A DNA stretch of 59,629 bases from UBA1231 sp045123185 (GCA_045123185.1 JBGVIL010000167.1:1-59629); one strand, 5' to 3'. Counted from the first letter of the stretch, positions 28,574 to 37,103 are shown. Translations and numbers: made by a program. The notes: a model not told the origin generated them from the letters alone.

Positions 28574-29707
28574 CGTTTTTTATCTTATATTTCTATAAGT
28601 ACTGACTATATCATCAACTTTTTAATAAAGTTGCTATGCGCTTCGAATAGTGCTAATCTCTATTCTACTAGGTTACACTCATCACCTTTAGTCGATACAT
28701 GTCTATCAATAATTTTTATTGTTATATTTTTTAAATGCATGTGTTTTTTAAATTTAGGTTTCCATTTACAATTTTTAATTTTATCAACAATAGTTCTAGA
28801 ACATTTTAACTCATTTTTACAAAAATCATAAAGCCTAGTATGACCTAAACAAGAAAAAATCATTTTATCATTATCATATACTTGATATTCATAAGGACAT
28901 AAATTATCCATCATTAATTTATATGATTTTTCTTTCATTTTATGTCCAAGTTTAGCGATTCTTAATTTTTCTATTTCTTCTTTAGTTTTTTTTCTATTAG
29001 TATTTGCTTTAATTAATTTTTGTTTATGTTCTTCTGATAATTTTTTACCTAAATTAATTTCCCTTAATTTTTCTTTTACTTCATCAGTATGTGTTTTACC
29101 GTACATTGGATTTAATTTACCAACTCTTTTTTTAGCAACCTCACTAAGTTTCTTACTTCTTTCCACATTATCATAATTTCCAGTATTACCACCTCTACCA
29201 CCTTCATGAAAATTAGCAATACATTGACCTTTTTCTTTATATTCCTTAATGAGTTTCTTTTCCAATTCAAAAGCATTAAATTCTGATAAATTTTTTTCTA
29301 TAATTTTAATATCAATATTATCTTTATATTTTTTAATTATATTTTTAAAAAAATTATTTCTTCTATATAAACTTTTAAATCTTTCATTTTTACCTTTTCC
29401 AATGTAAAATATTTCACCATTATCTATAAAATACCATGCATAAACATAATATATTTCATTTTTATCTAATTCCATTACATTTTAACATTTATTAAAATAT
29501 AATAAAAAATAACATAAAAACAATAAATATTATTGATATTTCACTCGGTATTACCATATCTCATTACGCAATTGAGACTTAGGTTCTCTTACTCATATTG
29601 ATGTCACCATCTTCTGAACCGATAGCAAGTTATTAACTCACACCCCTTTTGCTTGGGTTCACATAGTTTTCGTTATAATGTCACCATTATAAGCCACAAT
29701 TTAGTTT
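28574..29707 (-). ncRNA. Group I intron 1 of nrdD (1134 nt)
   Basis: Exon end CCAU pairs with intron GUGG (P1, U-G at the splice site). Intron CUAAAU pairs with AUUUAG just inside exon 2 (P10). The last intron base is G. The R-like element on the minus strand is AATACCGAGTGAAA and the P7 strand is GATGATATAGTC. The stretch 29476-29707 is the folded 5' part of the intron and holds no gene. It carries the GIY-YIG gene at 28660-29475. Confidence 0.88.
28660..29475 (-). CDS. GIY-YIG homing endonuclease of nrdD intron 1
   Basis: 271 aa. N-terminal YYVYAWYFI...GEIFYIGKGKNERF is a divergent GIY-YIG nuclease domain, with FELEKKLIKEY supplying the catalytic Glu. It is followed by NUMOD3-type motifs (NPMYGKTHTDEVKEKL, NLGKKLSEEHKQKL) that contact DNA. 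It belongs to a different subfamily from the intron 2 enzyme. The stop is TAG, read as a normal stop. The end of the gene overlaps the 3' part of the intron core, a common compact arrangement. It appears intact. Confidence 0.88.
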   Translation of the reverse strand: MELDKNEIYYVYAWYFIDNGEIFYIGKGKNERFKSLYRRNNFFKNIIKKYKDNIDIKIIEKNLSEFNAFELEKKLIKEYKEKGQCIANFHEGGRGGNTGNYDNVERSKKLSEVAKKRVGKLNPMYGKTHTDEVKEKLREINLGKKLSEEHKQKLIKANTNRKKTKEEIEKLRIAKLGHKMKEKSYKLMMDNLCPYEYQVYDNDKMIFSCLGHTRLYDFCKNELKCSRTIVDKIKNCKWKPKFKKHMHLKNITIKIIDRHVSTKGDECNLVE

Positions 29708-30181
29708 ATGGATATAAATTTCATTATTTAAATGATTATTTCTTGATTTTCTTGACATGCAATAATTGAGTGCATATTCTTTAGTTACCATTCTAGATGC
29801 TTCTCCCATTCTTCCACCGAATGAATATTCATCAACATTAGCATTTTGGTTTTCAATATCTTCAGCCATTAATTTTTTTGATATACCTTTCATAAGTTTA
29901 TCTCTACTTTCACGAATGACTTTATGATTATATCTATATATAATATAGCACTTTGCTATTGTTGGGTATTCTCTCATAAGAAGGTCTTCTATTGTATCTT
30001 GAATATCTTCCACATGAACTGTAACTTCTTGATTTTCATCATATAAGCCTTTAATATGTTCATATAAATCTTGTGGCATTTCCGTACCACATGATTCAAA
30101 TGCTTTTTTTGTTGCATTTAGAAGTTTATCAATTTGAAACACTTCGATTGTTTTATCTCTTTTTAAAACTTTCATATGCAT
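29708..30181 (-). CDS. nrdD: nrdD exon 1: ATP-cone and N-terminal part (anaerobic ribonucleotide reductase)
   Basis: First 158 codons of class III ribonucleoside-triphosphate reductase, which makes dNTPs without oxygen. Residues about 3-95 are an ATP-cone (KVLKRDKTIEVFQIDKLLNA), the allosteric on/off domain. Then comes the start of the catalytic part (NANVDEYSFGGRMGEASRMV, ending NNEIYIH). The four exons 29708-30181, 28161-28573, 26848-27184 and 24949-25959 total 2235 nt, exactly 744 codons plus stop. In the unspliced frame it would run into KLNCGL and a stop. ATG 30181 or 30175 are both possible starts. The gene follows a terminator, so a promoter should lie in 30182-30319, but none is clear. 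Confidence 0.93.
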
Positions 30182-30319
30182 TTAAAGATTATTTTAATTT
30201 TATTTTTAATTTTATTTTTTTTTATTTGAATATTCAAAATTTATATTTTTGTTATAACATGTTAGTTTATTTAAATATATTAAATTTTTAAATAAAATTA
30301 AATTTTTTTAATAAAAAAA
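30182..30319 (-). promoter_or_regulatory. nrdD leader region
   Basis: An AT-only leader of about 140 bases between the helicase terminator and nrdD. A TAAATTTTG on the minus strand (about 30238-30247) is close to but not equal to the TAnnTTTG box, and no upstream TTTG sits at 19-20 bases. No NrdR-type box was recognised. Confidence 0.3.
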
Positions 30320-30348
30320 GGCTGTCATTTTTTAAAATGGTGACAGCC
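30320..30348 (-). terminator. Intrinsic terminator after the helicase gene
   Basis: Stem GGCTGTCA / TGACAGCC with a loop able to extend pairing, followed on the minus strand by seven T. It is GC-rich compared with its surroundings and closes the 33304-30368 transcription unit. Confidence 0.88.
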
Positions 30349-30367
30349 AAATTGTTATGAATAAAAA

Positions 30368-32458
30368 TTATTTTCTCATGGCTTTTGCCATTTCTTTTGT
30401 TAAATCTTGTATTGATTTTTTCTTTTTTTCATTAAAATCCAATAAAGAATTGAAATCATCATCACAATCATCTGTTGAAATTATGCAAGTACCATTATTA
30501 AAATTAACATTATTAAAGACTTTACCACTTTTACCAGCACGATTTTTAAGAAGTGCAATTGTTGCTTTATTTGCTTCAATATCTTCCATTGTTCTAGCAA
30601 TAGATACTACAATATGAGCAATTTGAATCTTTTTAAATGAACCACCTGCTTTATCCATAGTTACTAGTTCCATATTAACTGAATCTCTAGTTCCTTGTGT
30701 TGGTATCCATATTGCCATATCCATTTCAGCAGCCATTGATTCCAATTTTCTCATTGTTTTACCTTCTTTTTCCCATTCATTTGATGCTCTACCATCTGAA
30801 ATATGTTCAAGACATTCAAAATAGTCAACAATCATCATATCTGGTTTAAATCCACTATTAATCATTTTTTTAACAAAACGTTCAAGTTTTGATGCAGTAA
30901 TTTCACCAGATGGAAAACGTACAATTCTTAAATTTTGTTCTAGTATATCTTTATCTTTAAAAGATTTTAATCTTTCTTCAACAATATTTTTAACATCGGG
31001 TTTTGATAAGTCCTTTGCTTCAATTTCAGTAATTCTACCAATATGTTTTCTTTGGATTTGTTTAATTCTATCTTCAAAAACTATTTGTAAAACTTTATAA
31101 CCATGATAATTATTATGAGAACATTTATATGTTGCTGCATGTGATGCCATTGCTGTGGTAAGAGAGGTATTATGTGTAACAATAAAATCTTCAGTAAGAT
31201 AAAGATGTTCATCACTATCAACCATAATACATTGTGCTTCTTTTTCACCAACATATTCAATATTAGTAATAAAAAGAGATTCATTATTTACTCTTGATAT
31301 TTTCATTAAATATCTTTTAGATTTTTTCTTATATTGGCTACTTACCCACATACCTAAAGAACGAGCAATAAAAACTAATTTATCATGTAATTCTTTATCT
31401 TCTGTATAATGTTTAATATATTTTTTCCCTTTACTTATTTTACTATTTTCTTTTAAATGAAATTGTAAAAAATCATTTCTTTTATTAGAAAAACAAATAT
31501 CATCATTTTCATTAAAATGAATTGGATTACACATTGGAATATAAAATTTAGGTCTTTTAGTATTAGTTACTATACCTTTTTCAATTATTTCTTTTAAAGT
31601 TTTAGTTTTTATTTTTTTACTATATCTTTTACCAACATTCCATAAATGCTCAATATCACATTCACATGAAGTTCCATTTGCAAATGATACTTTATAAATT
31701 GGTCGTAAACCTTGTGGGAACACACCACTTACTTTATAAGGATTACCATCACGTCCAATAACATAATCACCAACTTTCATTTCACCCATTAATTTAAAAC
31801 CATTTGGTGTTAAGATTCTAGAATCTAATGGTTGTGCTTTTCCAAACGAAGAAGAACCAATAATAACGCCCAATTCACCTTTTCCTAAACCGCCTTCAAG
31901 ACATTCATCAAGTTTATCAACGCCAGTAGGTATTGGTGTTCTATAATCATCAGATAATGTTTCACCTAATCCTTCAAAAACTGTACTACCAAATTCTGTA
32001 TGTGTTCCTTGATTTAATGCTTGTGATAATAATTCAACACATTGTTCATATTTTTCTGTATTACCATCACCAGCGATACGAAGGATTTCATTTGCGGTTT
32101 TAATTATATTTTGTTGTTTAAAAAATTTCAATGATAAATCTTTAATATATTCTCTATCTTCATCTTTAAGAGAATATATCTTTTTAAGATTTGCTAAATA
32201 TTCTTCTTTTTCAATATCAGAAAATGCTCTATCACTAAGAATAATCCCCATAGTATCATATGATGGAACTTGTTCTCTTTTTTCGTAATAGTTTTTCATT
32301 TCACCCACAATTATTTTCAATTGTGGGTGTGTGAACATGTTTTGGTCAATAATTGAACTTAAATCTTTAAAAAACTCTTTATCTTCCATAAAGGTATGAA
32401 CCAATTTGTATTGAAATTCTTCACCCAAATATCCTAAATCTTTTCTTTCTTTCGCCAT
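30368..32458 (-). CDS. dnaB: DnaB-family replicative helicase (T4 gp41-like) with intein
   Basis: 696-aa precursor; 473 aa after removal of the intein at residues 208-430. The extein has a helical N-domain (about 1-165), then the RecA-like motor. The Walker A site GSSSFGK|TS is split by the intein. MMIVDYFECLEHI (540-552) is Walker B, and WIPTQGTRDS (584-593) is the sensor/H3 motif. The C-terminus holds ALLKNRAGKSGKV with the arginine finger region. The hexamer unwinds DNA at the phage fork. It follows the 268-aa unknown gene and ends at a strong terminator. No primase domain is fused. Until the intein is spliced, the ATPase site cannot form. Confidence 0.92.
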   Translation of the reverse strand: MAKERKDLGYLGEEFQYKLVHTFMEDKEFFKDLSSIIDQNMFTHPQLKIIVGEMKNYYEKREQVPSYDTMGIILSDRAFSDIEKEEYLANLKKIYSLKDEDREYIKDLSLKFFKQQNIIKTANEILRIAGDGNTEKYEQCVELLSQALNQGTHTEFGSTVFEGLGETLSDDYRTPIPTGVDKLDECLEGGLGKGELGVIIGSSSFGKAQPLDSRILTPNGFKLMGEMKVGDYVIGRDGNPYKVSGVFPQGLRPIYKVSFANGTSCECDIEHLWNVGKRYSKKIKTKTLKEIIEKGIVTNTKRPKFYIPMCNPIHFNENDDICFSNKRNDFLQFHLKENSKISKGKKYIKHYTEDKELHDKLVFIARSLGMWVSSQYKKKSKRYLMKISRVNNESLFITNIEYVGEKEAQCIMVDSDEHLYLTEDFIVTHNTSLTTAMASHAATYKCSHNNYHGYKVLQIVFEDRIKQIQRKHIGRITEIEAKDLSKPDVKNIVEERLKSFKDKDILEQNLRIVRFPSGEITASKLERFVKKMINSGFKPDMMIVDYFECLEHISDGRASNEWEKEGKTMRKLESMAAEMDMAIWIPTQGTRDSVNMELVTMDKAGGSFKKIQIAHIVVSIARTMEDIEANKATIALLKNRAGKSGKVFNNVNFNNGTCIISTDDCDDDFNSLLDFNEKKKKSIQDLTKEMAKAMRK
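31169..31837 (-). mobile_element. Intein (223 aa) in helicase Walker A, degenerate endonuclease
   Basis: Starts AQPLDSRILTPNG (block A, with Ala in place of the usual Cys/Ser at position 1). Block B is present around CECDIEHLW. It ends with block F YLTEDFIVTHN followed by Thr as the +1 residue. The intact penultimate His and terminal Asn support splicing by the Ala-1 pathway. Between the blocks only about 120 residues remain. LVFIARSLGMWV resembles the tail of a LAGLIDADG intein endonuclease, but the two catalytic motifs are absent. The homing function is therefore probably lost while splicing must persist. Confidence 0.9.
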
Positions 32459-32497
32459 ATCCTTTATTTAAAAAATTAATAATAAAAAGTTCTTAAA

Positions 32498-33304
32498 TCA
32501 ATATAAATTCTCAAAATATTTTTTTGTTTTTTCTGATACCAACTTACCCCATTCAGCAGCAAGTTTATTATTTGCTTGTTCTAATGAATAGAAATATTTT
32601 TTACCTTTTGAATTATGTTTCTTAACAACCAAATTTCCATTCTTATCTCTTTTGAATGAACCATCTTCAAGGCGTTCATATTCTTTATCCTTGTAAATAT
32701 CACTCAATGTGTAATCATTGATTGTTTCATACCCATCTTCTCTTGGTGAACATGCCTCACAAATTTTCTTTGTGATACCCAACAACAAATCAGATTTATC
32801 AACAATCATTGAACGTATTACGTTAATTTCAGGTGTTAATCTACCTTGATTTGCTTCAAAATAAGCATCTTTATCATAAGAATAAACTTTACCATCTTTT
32901 GTTGTAATTTTAATTGTTTTATTACCCAAATCAACCTTTTCTCTAATTGATTTTGGATAACAATATCCATCCCAAATCTTACTTAGAACTTCTTGACGAT
33001 TATCATATACAACAAACTTAAATGTACATTCCCAAGGTTGTAATAAATCTTCCATTAGTTCAGGAAGTGGTTCTTGAAATGCATCAGCAACATCACCATA
33101 ATACCAAGTAAAAATTCTACTCTTTGATGCCAAATCATCGTGTATCATATTTACGATACCATCAATCTTTTGCTTGAAATCAAGTGTTTGCATACTACCA
33201 TCAATAAAATTATTGATTTTAAAATTTCTCTTACAAATCAAATTGTTATTTACAAACAATGCAAATTCAAAACGTTCTTCCTTATATTCTCTAACTTCTT
33301 CCAT
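32498..33304 (-). CDS. Hypothetical protein upstream of helicase, 268 aa
   Basis: No family recognised. Acidic N-terminus, a mixed alpha/beta body (DLLQPWECTFKFVVYDNRQE), and a lysine-rich C-terminal third. Two cysteines lie close together (ICEACSP, about residues 185-191). It is first in the helicase transcription unit, directly behind a host-type promoter, so it is probably an early or middle replication protein. A helicase loader or accessory factor is a guess by position only. It has no membrane segments. Confidence 0.6.
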   Translation of the reverse strand: MEEVREYKEERFEFALFVNNNLICKRNFKINNFIDGSMQTLDFKQKIDGIVNMIHDDLASKSRIFTWYYGDVADAFQEPLPELMEDLLQPWECTFKFVVYDNRQEVLSKIWDGYCYPKSIREKVDLGNKTIKITTKDGKVYSYDKDAYFEANQGRLTPEINVIRSMIVDKSDLLLGITKKICEACSPREDGYETINDYTLSDIYKDKEYERLEDGSFKRDKNGNLVVKKHNSKGKKYFYSLEQANNKLAAEWGKLVSEKTKKYFENLY

Positions 33305-33382
33305 TTTATTTATTAAAATTAAAAATTAAACATTAAATATTAATTAACTCTATTTATATTTTATTAACTTTTGTTAACAATG

Positions 33383-33414
33383 CAAAAATATACTTAATTT
33401 TTTAAAAATACAAA
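33383..33414 (-). promoter_or_regulatory. Bacteroidota-type promoter for 268-aa gene and helicase
   Basis: On the minus strand, TTTG (33411-33414) is followed after 20 bases by TATTTTTG (33383-33390), matching TTTG-N19/20-TAnnTTTG. The predicted transcript start is about 70 bases before ATG 33304. Confidence 0.75.
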
Positions 33415-33416
33415 TA

Positions 33417-34592
33417 TTAATTCAAGTTTTTTTCAAAAAATTTCTTTTCTTTATCTATTACTATGTTAAATGTTGAAAAAAATGTACTAAAAATATTATC
33501 ACTTATTAAGTCATTAAATTCATTTTCTAATAATATATTATATACATTTTTTATTTCTCTACCACTTGGGTCTAATGGTACATGAATTAATGAATCCATA
33601 TCATCTTTTGCTTCTTTTGTTAATAAAGGTTCAGATAAATCAATTATTTTTTTATTAATATCATATATATTTTCACCTTGACTACCTAAAGTAACCCTAT
33701 TAATTATATTCTCCATTACAACCAATGGTTTTTTCTTATTTTTAAGCCTATCAGCAATTAATTCTTCTGTTTGGTGTATTACTTTATCCAATGAATATTT
33801 CTTTGTCTTAGCGTCTGGAAATAGGCTAAAAAATGTTTTTTCACCCATACCTTTAATACCTTTTATGTTATCAGATGTATCACCACATAACATTTTCTTT
33901 AATAAGACATTTTCATGTGTATAACCTAAAATTTCAACACAATTACTTGGTGTAACATATTTTTTTAACTGTGTAACATATAAACACACATCATCAGATA
34001 TTAATTGTACTAAATCTCTATCACCACTAACAATTACAACCTTTTCATTTGGTAATTTATTTTTTACATAATATGCTATTAAATCATCACCCTCAACATC
34101 ATCATACATACAACATCTACAAAATAATTCTTCTAATATGTTATATATTATTTCTCTTTGTCTATCAAAAGAATCTTCTTCACTTTCTTCATCAGTTCCA
34201 ATTCGTTCACTTGATGCTTTTAAACCAAAATATTGTTGCATTGAATTTAATCTTTTATCATATTCTTTTTGATATTCACTTTTCCCTTCTTCAGATTTAT
34301 AATTCTTATCTCTATTAGCCTTATATTCATTATATATATTATATCTTAATACACCACTATTATTACCATCTAACATAAAATACACATGGTCATAATCTTT
34401 TTTTTGTATTTGTATTTTAATTTGTAATAATGTTTGATATAACATACCATACTCTAAACCTTTTCCACTTTTACGTTTATCAACTGCTGACATTTTCATA
34501 ACAGAATTACCATCAATTAATAATGTATATATTGGTTTAATATCACTAATATTATGATTTTCTTTAATATTTTTTCTTATTGGTTGTTTCAT
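33417..34592 (-). CDS. 5'-3' exonuclease / RNase H-type flap nuclease
   Basis: 391 aa with the FEN/5'-3' exonuclease order of acidic motifs. These are LLIDGNSV (D26 or nearby), FMLDGNNSG (about 72-80), DDVEGDDLIAYY (164-175), VSGDRDLVQL (188-197), and CGDTSDNIKGIKGMGEKT (236-253). The last is the H3TH DNA-binding element. In T4-like phages this enzyme removes RNA primers and flaps from Okazaki fragments, and it sits well with the nearby helicase, SSB and recombinase. The N-terminal 20 residues are an extension. The C-terminal 60 residues after the nuclease core show no known domain. Confidence 0.9.
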   Translation of the reverse strand: MKQPIRKNIKENHNISDIKPIYTLLIDGNSVMKMSAVDKRKSGKGLEYGMLYQTLLQIKIQIQKKDYDHVYFMLDGNNSGVLRYNIYNEYKANRDKNYKSEEGKSEYQKEYDKRLNSMQQYFGLKASSERIGTDEESEEDSFDRQREIIYNILEELFCRCCMYDDVEGDDLIAYYVKNKLPNEKVVIVSGDRDLVQLISDDVCLYVTQLKKYVTPSNCVEILGYTHENVLLKKMLCGDTSDNIKGIKGMGEKTFFSLFPDAKTKKYSLDKVIHQTEELIADRLKNKKKPLVVMENIINRVTLGSQGENIYDINKKIIDLSEPLLTKEAKDDMDSLIHVPLDPSGREIKNVYNILLENEFNDLISDNIFSTFFSTFNIVIDKEKKFFEKNLN

Positions 34593-34609
34593 TATATATT
34601 TAACATTTT

Positions 34610-35080
34610 TTAACTAAACTCACTATTTGTTGAAAATCGTAAATTATCTGAATAAAATTCATAGCATTCAGCATTATATTTACTTAATTCACTTGGTATA
34701 ACCTCTTCCATTAAAAGAAATGGAAATTCATCAGGATACCTAGAATAAAATTCTTTATTATCAATACCATCCTTCTTTAAATCAACCATTTCCCAAAATT
34801 TATCTAATGTAATATCTCTACCATATTCATCAACTATCTTGATATCTTCATTTGATAAAAAATTATTTATACTATCTCTAGTAGGTTCATAATATTTGAA
34901 ATTATTATAATTGAATAAAAATTTCCAACCACAACTAGATTTACCAATATGAATTCTCTTTACCTCATTATTATATAATTCATCAAATTCATCATACATA
35001 TCATTAACAATATAATGAATCATCTGCGTTTTCTTATCTTTAGATACCTTCTTTATTGCATAATAATTAGTTCCCATCAT
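34610..35080 (-). CDS. MGTNYY-family phage protein, 156 aa
   Basis: Starts MMGTNYYAIKK and contains KRIHIGKSSCGWKFLFNY. This pairing is a recurrent signature of a small phage protein family of unknown function. It is first in a transcription unit led by a host-type promoter and followed by the exonuclease gene 18 bases later, so early or middle expression is likely. No catalytic motif is visible. The second Met may be the real start. Confidence 0.7.
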   Translation of the reverse strand: MMGTNYYAIKKVSKDKKTQMIHYIVNDMYDEFDELYNNEVKRIHIGKSSCGWKFLFNYNNFKYYEPTRDSINNFLSNEDIKIVDEYGRDITLDKFWEMVDLKKDGIDNKEFYSRYPDEFPFLLMEEVIPSELSKYNAECYEFYSDNLRFSTNSEFS

Positions 35081-35114
35081 TACTTAAAAATTATTAAATT
35101 TATTAAAATTTAGA

Positions 35115-35146
35115 CAAAAATACATAAAAAATGTTAAAAATACAAA
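35115..35146 (-). promoter_or_regulatory. Bacteroidota-type promoter for MGTNYY gene and exonuclease
   Basis: Minus-strand TTTG (35143-35146), 20-base spacer, TATTTTTG (35115-35122). It is almost identical in layout and sequence to the promoter at 33383-33414. Confidence 0.78.
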
Positions 35147-35162
35147 TTTATTCAAATAAAAA

Positions 35163-35194
35163 TTTTGATTTATGAAAAAATATTATTATATTTG
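35163..35194 (+). promoter_or_regulatory. Bacteroidota-type promoter for a 29-aa membrane peptide
   Basis: Plus-strand TTTTG (35163-35167), 19-base spacer, TATATTTG (35187-35194). It is divergent from the promoter at 35115-35146, with about 17 bases between them. Confidence 0.78.
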
Positions 35195-35224
35195 CATATG
35201 TTAAATTTTTAAATTATATAAGTT

Positions 35225-35314
35225 ATGGTAAATTTTATTGGTAAAATTGTTTATTATTTTTGTTTTATTATTTCTTTTATTTTTTCTATCATTTATCATC
35301 TTATTGTAAAATAA
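35225..35314 (+). CDS. 29-aa membrane peptide with its own promoter and terminator
   Basis: ATG 35225 opens a 29-codon frame (MVNFIGKIVYYFCFIISF, continuing IFSIIYHLIVK) that is one hydrophobic helix flanked by lysines. It sits between a perfect host-type promoter and a terminator whose stem starts at its stop codon, so it forms a complete one-gene transcription unit. It is too short for ordinary gene calling. Possible roles include a holin-like or superinfection-exclusion peptide, or a modulator of a host membrane protein (speculation). No family is recognised. Confidence 0.6.
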   Translation: MVNFIGKIVYYFCFIISFIFSIIYHLIVK

Positions 35315-35344
35315 AAAAAGGAGTGTATATACACTCCTTTTTTT
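35313..35344. terminator. Bidirectional terminator
   Basis: Perfect inverted repeat of 16 bases per arm (seven A, GGAGTGTAT and its complement). It ends the plus-strand 29-aa gene and, from the other side, the minus-strand 149-aa gene. Confidence 0.88.
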
Positions 35345-35351
35345 ATTATTA

Positions 35352-35801
35352 TTATTGATATTGTTGAATATACTTATTCATGCTACCTATAACCATTTTT
35401 GCTGCACTTTTGTTAATAACACCTTTGTTAACTAAATCATTTATTACTTTTATTGCTCTTTGAGCATCTTGTATATTAGAACCTTGTTGGTAAGCATCTT
35501 TTAAATCATTAGCATAACCTCTAACAGCATTACTTGCTTGATTATATTTATCTTGTACAGCATTACTAACTTTATTATATTTATCTTGTACAGCATTATT
35601 AAATCTTTCTACTGCTTTTCTTCCGCTATTATAACCATTTTCAACACCTTTCTTAGCGTCACCACCAATTTTACCAAACATTTTACTCAATCCACCAAAA
35701 AGTTCATTTTCTGGATTTTCCATCAAAATTTGTTGTACAGATTCTTTAATTATATTATTTAAATCAGATTCTGTTAATCTAATTACTTGTTTCTTACTCA
35801 T
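35352..35801 (-). CDS. Hypothetical amphipathic protein, 149 aa, possible virion-packaged protein
   Basis: The N-terminus, IRLTESDLNNIIKESVQQIL, resembles IKLSESELKEFLTEAVKYVL in the ArdC-like protein. The middle contains near-repeats, DKYNKVSNAVQDKYNQASNA, forming an amphipathic helix region. It is a single-gene unit between two terminators, without a host-type promoter. Its leader has an ATATTTAT box about 25 bases upstream of ATG, like some late genes. An internal virion protein with an N-terminal targeting element is a hypothesis. No database family is recognised. Confidence 0.62.
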   Translation of the reverse strand: MSKKQVIRLTESDLNNIIKESVQQILMENPENELFGGLSKMFGKIGGDAKKGVENGYNSGRKAVERFNNAVQDKYNKVSNAVQDKYNQASNAVRGYANDLKDAYQQGSNIQDAQRAIKVINDLVNKGVINKSAAKMVIGSMNKYIQQYQ

Positions 35802-35870
35802 AATATTATATTTTTTTATTTTATAATAAATATAATATTATAAATAAAAATATTTTTTTATTAATAAAAA

Positions 35871-35894
35871 ATGGGTGATAAAAATATCACCCAT
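35871..35894 (-). terminator. Terminator after uvsX
   Basis: 10-bp perfect stem ATGGGTGATA / TATCACCCAT followed on the minus strand by a T run (35865-35870 complement). Confidence 0.82.
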
Positions 35895-35903
35895 AAATAT
35901 TAT

Positions 35904-37103
35904 TTATTCAAATTCAAATGAATCTTCTTCTTCAAATGACAATTCTTCATTCTTAATATCAGATACATTACCATTACTAGCCTTTTCTAGTAAGGAAATT
36001 AAATCCTTTGAATATGTTTTCTTATAATTATCCAAATCCTCAACACAACATAAACCATTATGAACACATGCTAATTCGCCCTCATATGTCAAATTAAATG
36101 GACTTGGCAATTGATTCTTAGTTACACGTATTTTAGATATAATACCATAATTATAAGTTTGACCTTTTGCAGTTGCACTTAATTTCTTAGTTGCTGCTTT
36201 TGCAACTCCACCCATATGAACAATTATTCTAGCAGAATAATAAAATGATTTACCACCTTTTAATTCAATTGATGCTGCGCCACCAACTGCATTCATGCTA
36301 TCATTCCAAATCTTATTTACACATACAAATGTATTTGTATAAGGGTTTGAAACTCGTCTAGAACCTGGAATTCTATTATTTAATATAGTATTAAATGCTA
36401 CCGATAAAGAATTTGCATCAAACATATTATTACCAGTTTTACTAGTATAAGATTTGTATGATGGCACACTACCTACTGAATCCCAAATAAAACATAATGG
36501 TTGTTGAATTTTACCTTCATCTTGCATATCAAGTATTTCATTAATTGAATAAGCAATATCTTCAATTACAGCAACTTTACGTTTTGTTTTAACTTGTTTT
36601 CCAGTAGAATAATCATTATTACCATATTGTTCAGCAAGCAATGTTGAATCAAAGTAAATAAAATCACCACTATAATCTACAATTCTTGTTTCTGTTTCAA
36701 TGAAAATTTCTCCAGTTTCTTCATCAACTTTTTCAACTTCAACTTCACCATAAATTGGTTCACATTTCATACCGCACGAAATAGCATACGAAAAATCGAA
36801 ATTATTCTCAGTTTCATAAATAACAGGAATAATACCGTTATTTATACATGACGCAATTAAACAATTTTTAAGTGTTGATTTACCTGTATTTGACCAACCT
36901 GTGATAATTGACATATAACCCATAGGAAAACCTGGTAATTTAAGTGCGTTTTCAAATGCTTTTGGCATTTGAATAAATTCAAGTGGTTTATCTGCACTTG
37001 ATTTACTTAAATCTTCTTTTGTTTTTCCAACTAAACCTAATTGTGATTTAATATCACTAATTGATGGTTTAGTAAATTCTTTTTTCTTAACTGCTTGTTT
37101 CAT
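35904..37103 (-). CDS. uvsX: UvsX-type RecA-like recombinase
   Basis: 399 aa. Walker A is GWSNTGKST (69-77) and Walker B is in PLCFIWDSVGSVPSYK (about 194-209). The region with NPYTNTFVCVNKIWNDSM and ELKGGKSFYYSARIIVHMGG carries the L1/L2 DNA-contact area and the sensor region of T4 UvsX. The protein coats ssDNA and drives strand invasion, which T4-like phages need for recombination-dependent replication. It follows the gp32-like SSB gene by 42 bases on the same transcript. The acidic C-terminus (EELSFEEEDSFEFE) is also typical of RecA-like proteins. Confidence 0.9.
   Translation of the reverse strand: MKQAVKKKEFTKPSISDIKSQLGLVGKTKEDLSKSSADKPLEFIQMPKAFENALKLPGFPMGYMSIITGWSNTGKSTLKNCLIASCINNGIIPVIYETENNFDFSYAISCGMKCEPIYGEVEVEKVDEETGEIFIETETRIVDYSGDFIYFDSTLLAEQYGNNDYSTGKQVKTKRKVAVIEDIAYSINEILDMQDEGKIQQPLCFIWDSVGSVPSYKSYTSKTGNNMFDANSLSVAFNTILNNRIPGSRRVSNPYTNTFVCVNKIWNDSMNAVGGAASIELKGGKSFYYSARIIVHMGGVAKAATKKLSATAKGQTYNYGIISKIRVTKNQLPSPFNLTYEGELACVHNGLCCVEDLDNYKKTYSKDLISLLEKASNGNVSDIKNEELSFEEEDSFEFE

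Noticed and set aside
26030..28650. TTCGAAT strings that resemble the T-loop of tRNAs
   Set aside because: They lie in the conserved 3' parts of group I introns 1 and 3 and no acceptor or anticodon arms can be built. No tRNA was seen anywhere in the window.
24949..30181. nrdD as a broken pseudogene with fragments
   Set aside because: Every gap has group I core elements, P1 and P10 pairings, and the exons join in frame to a full-length enzyme with all catalytic motifs, so it is a spliced gene.
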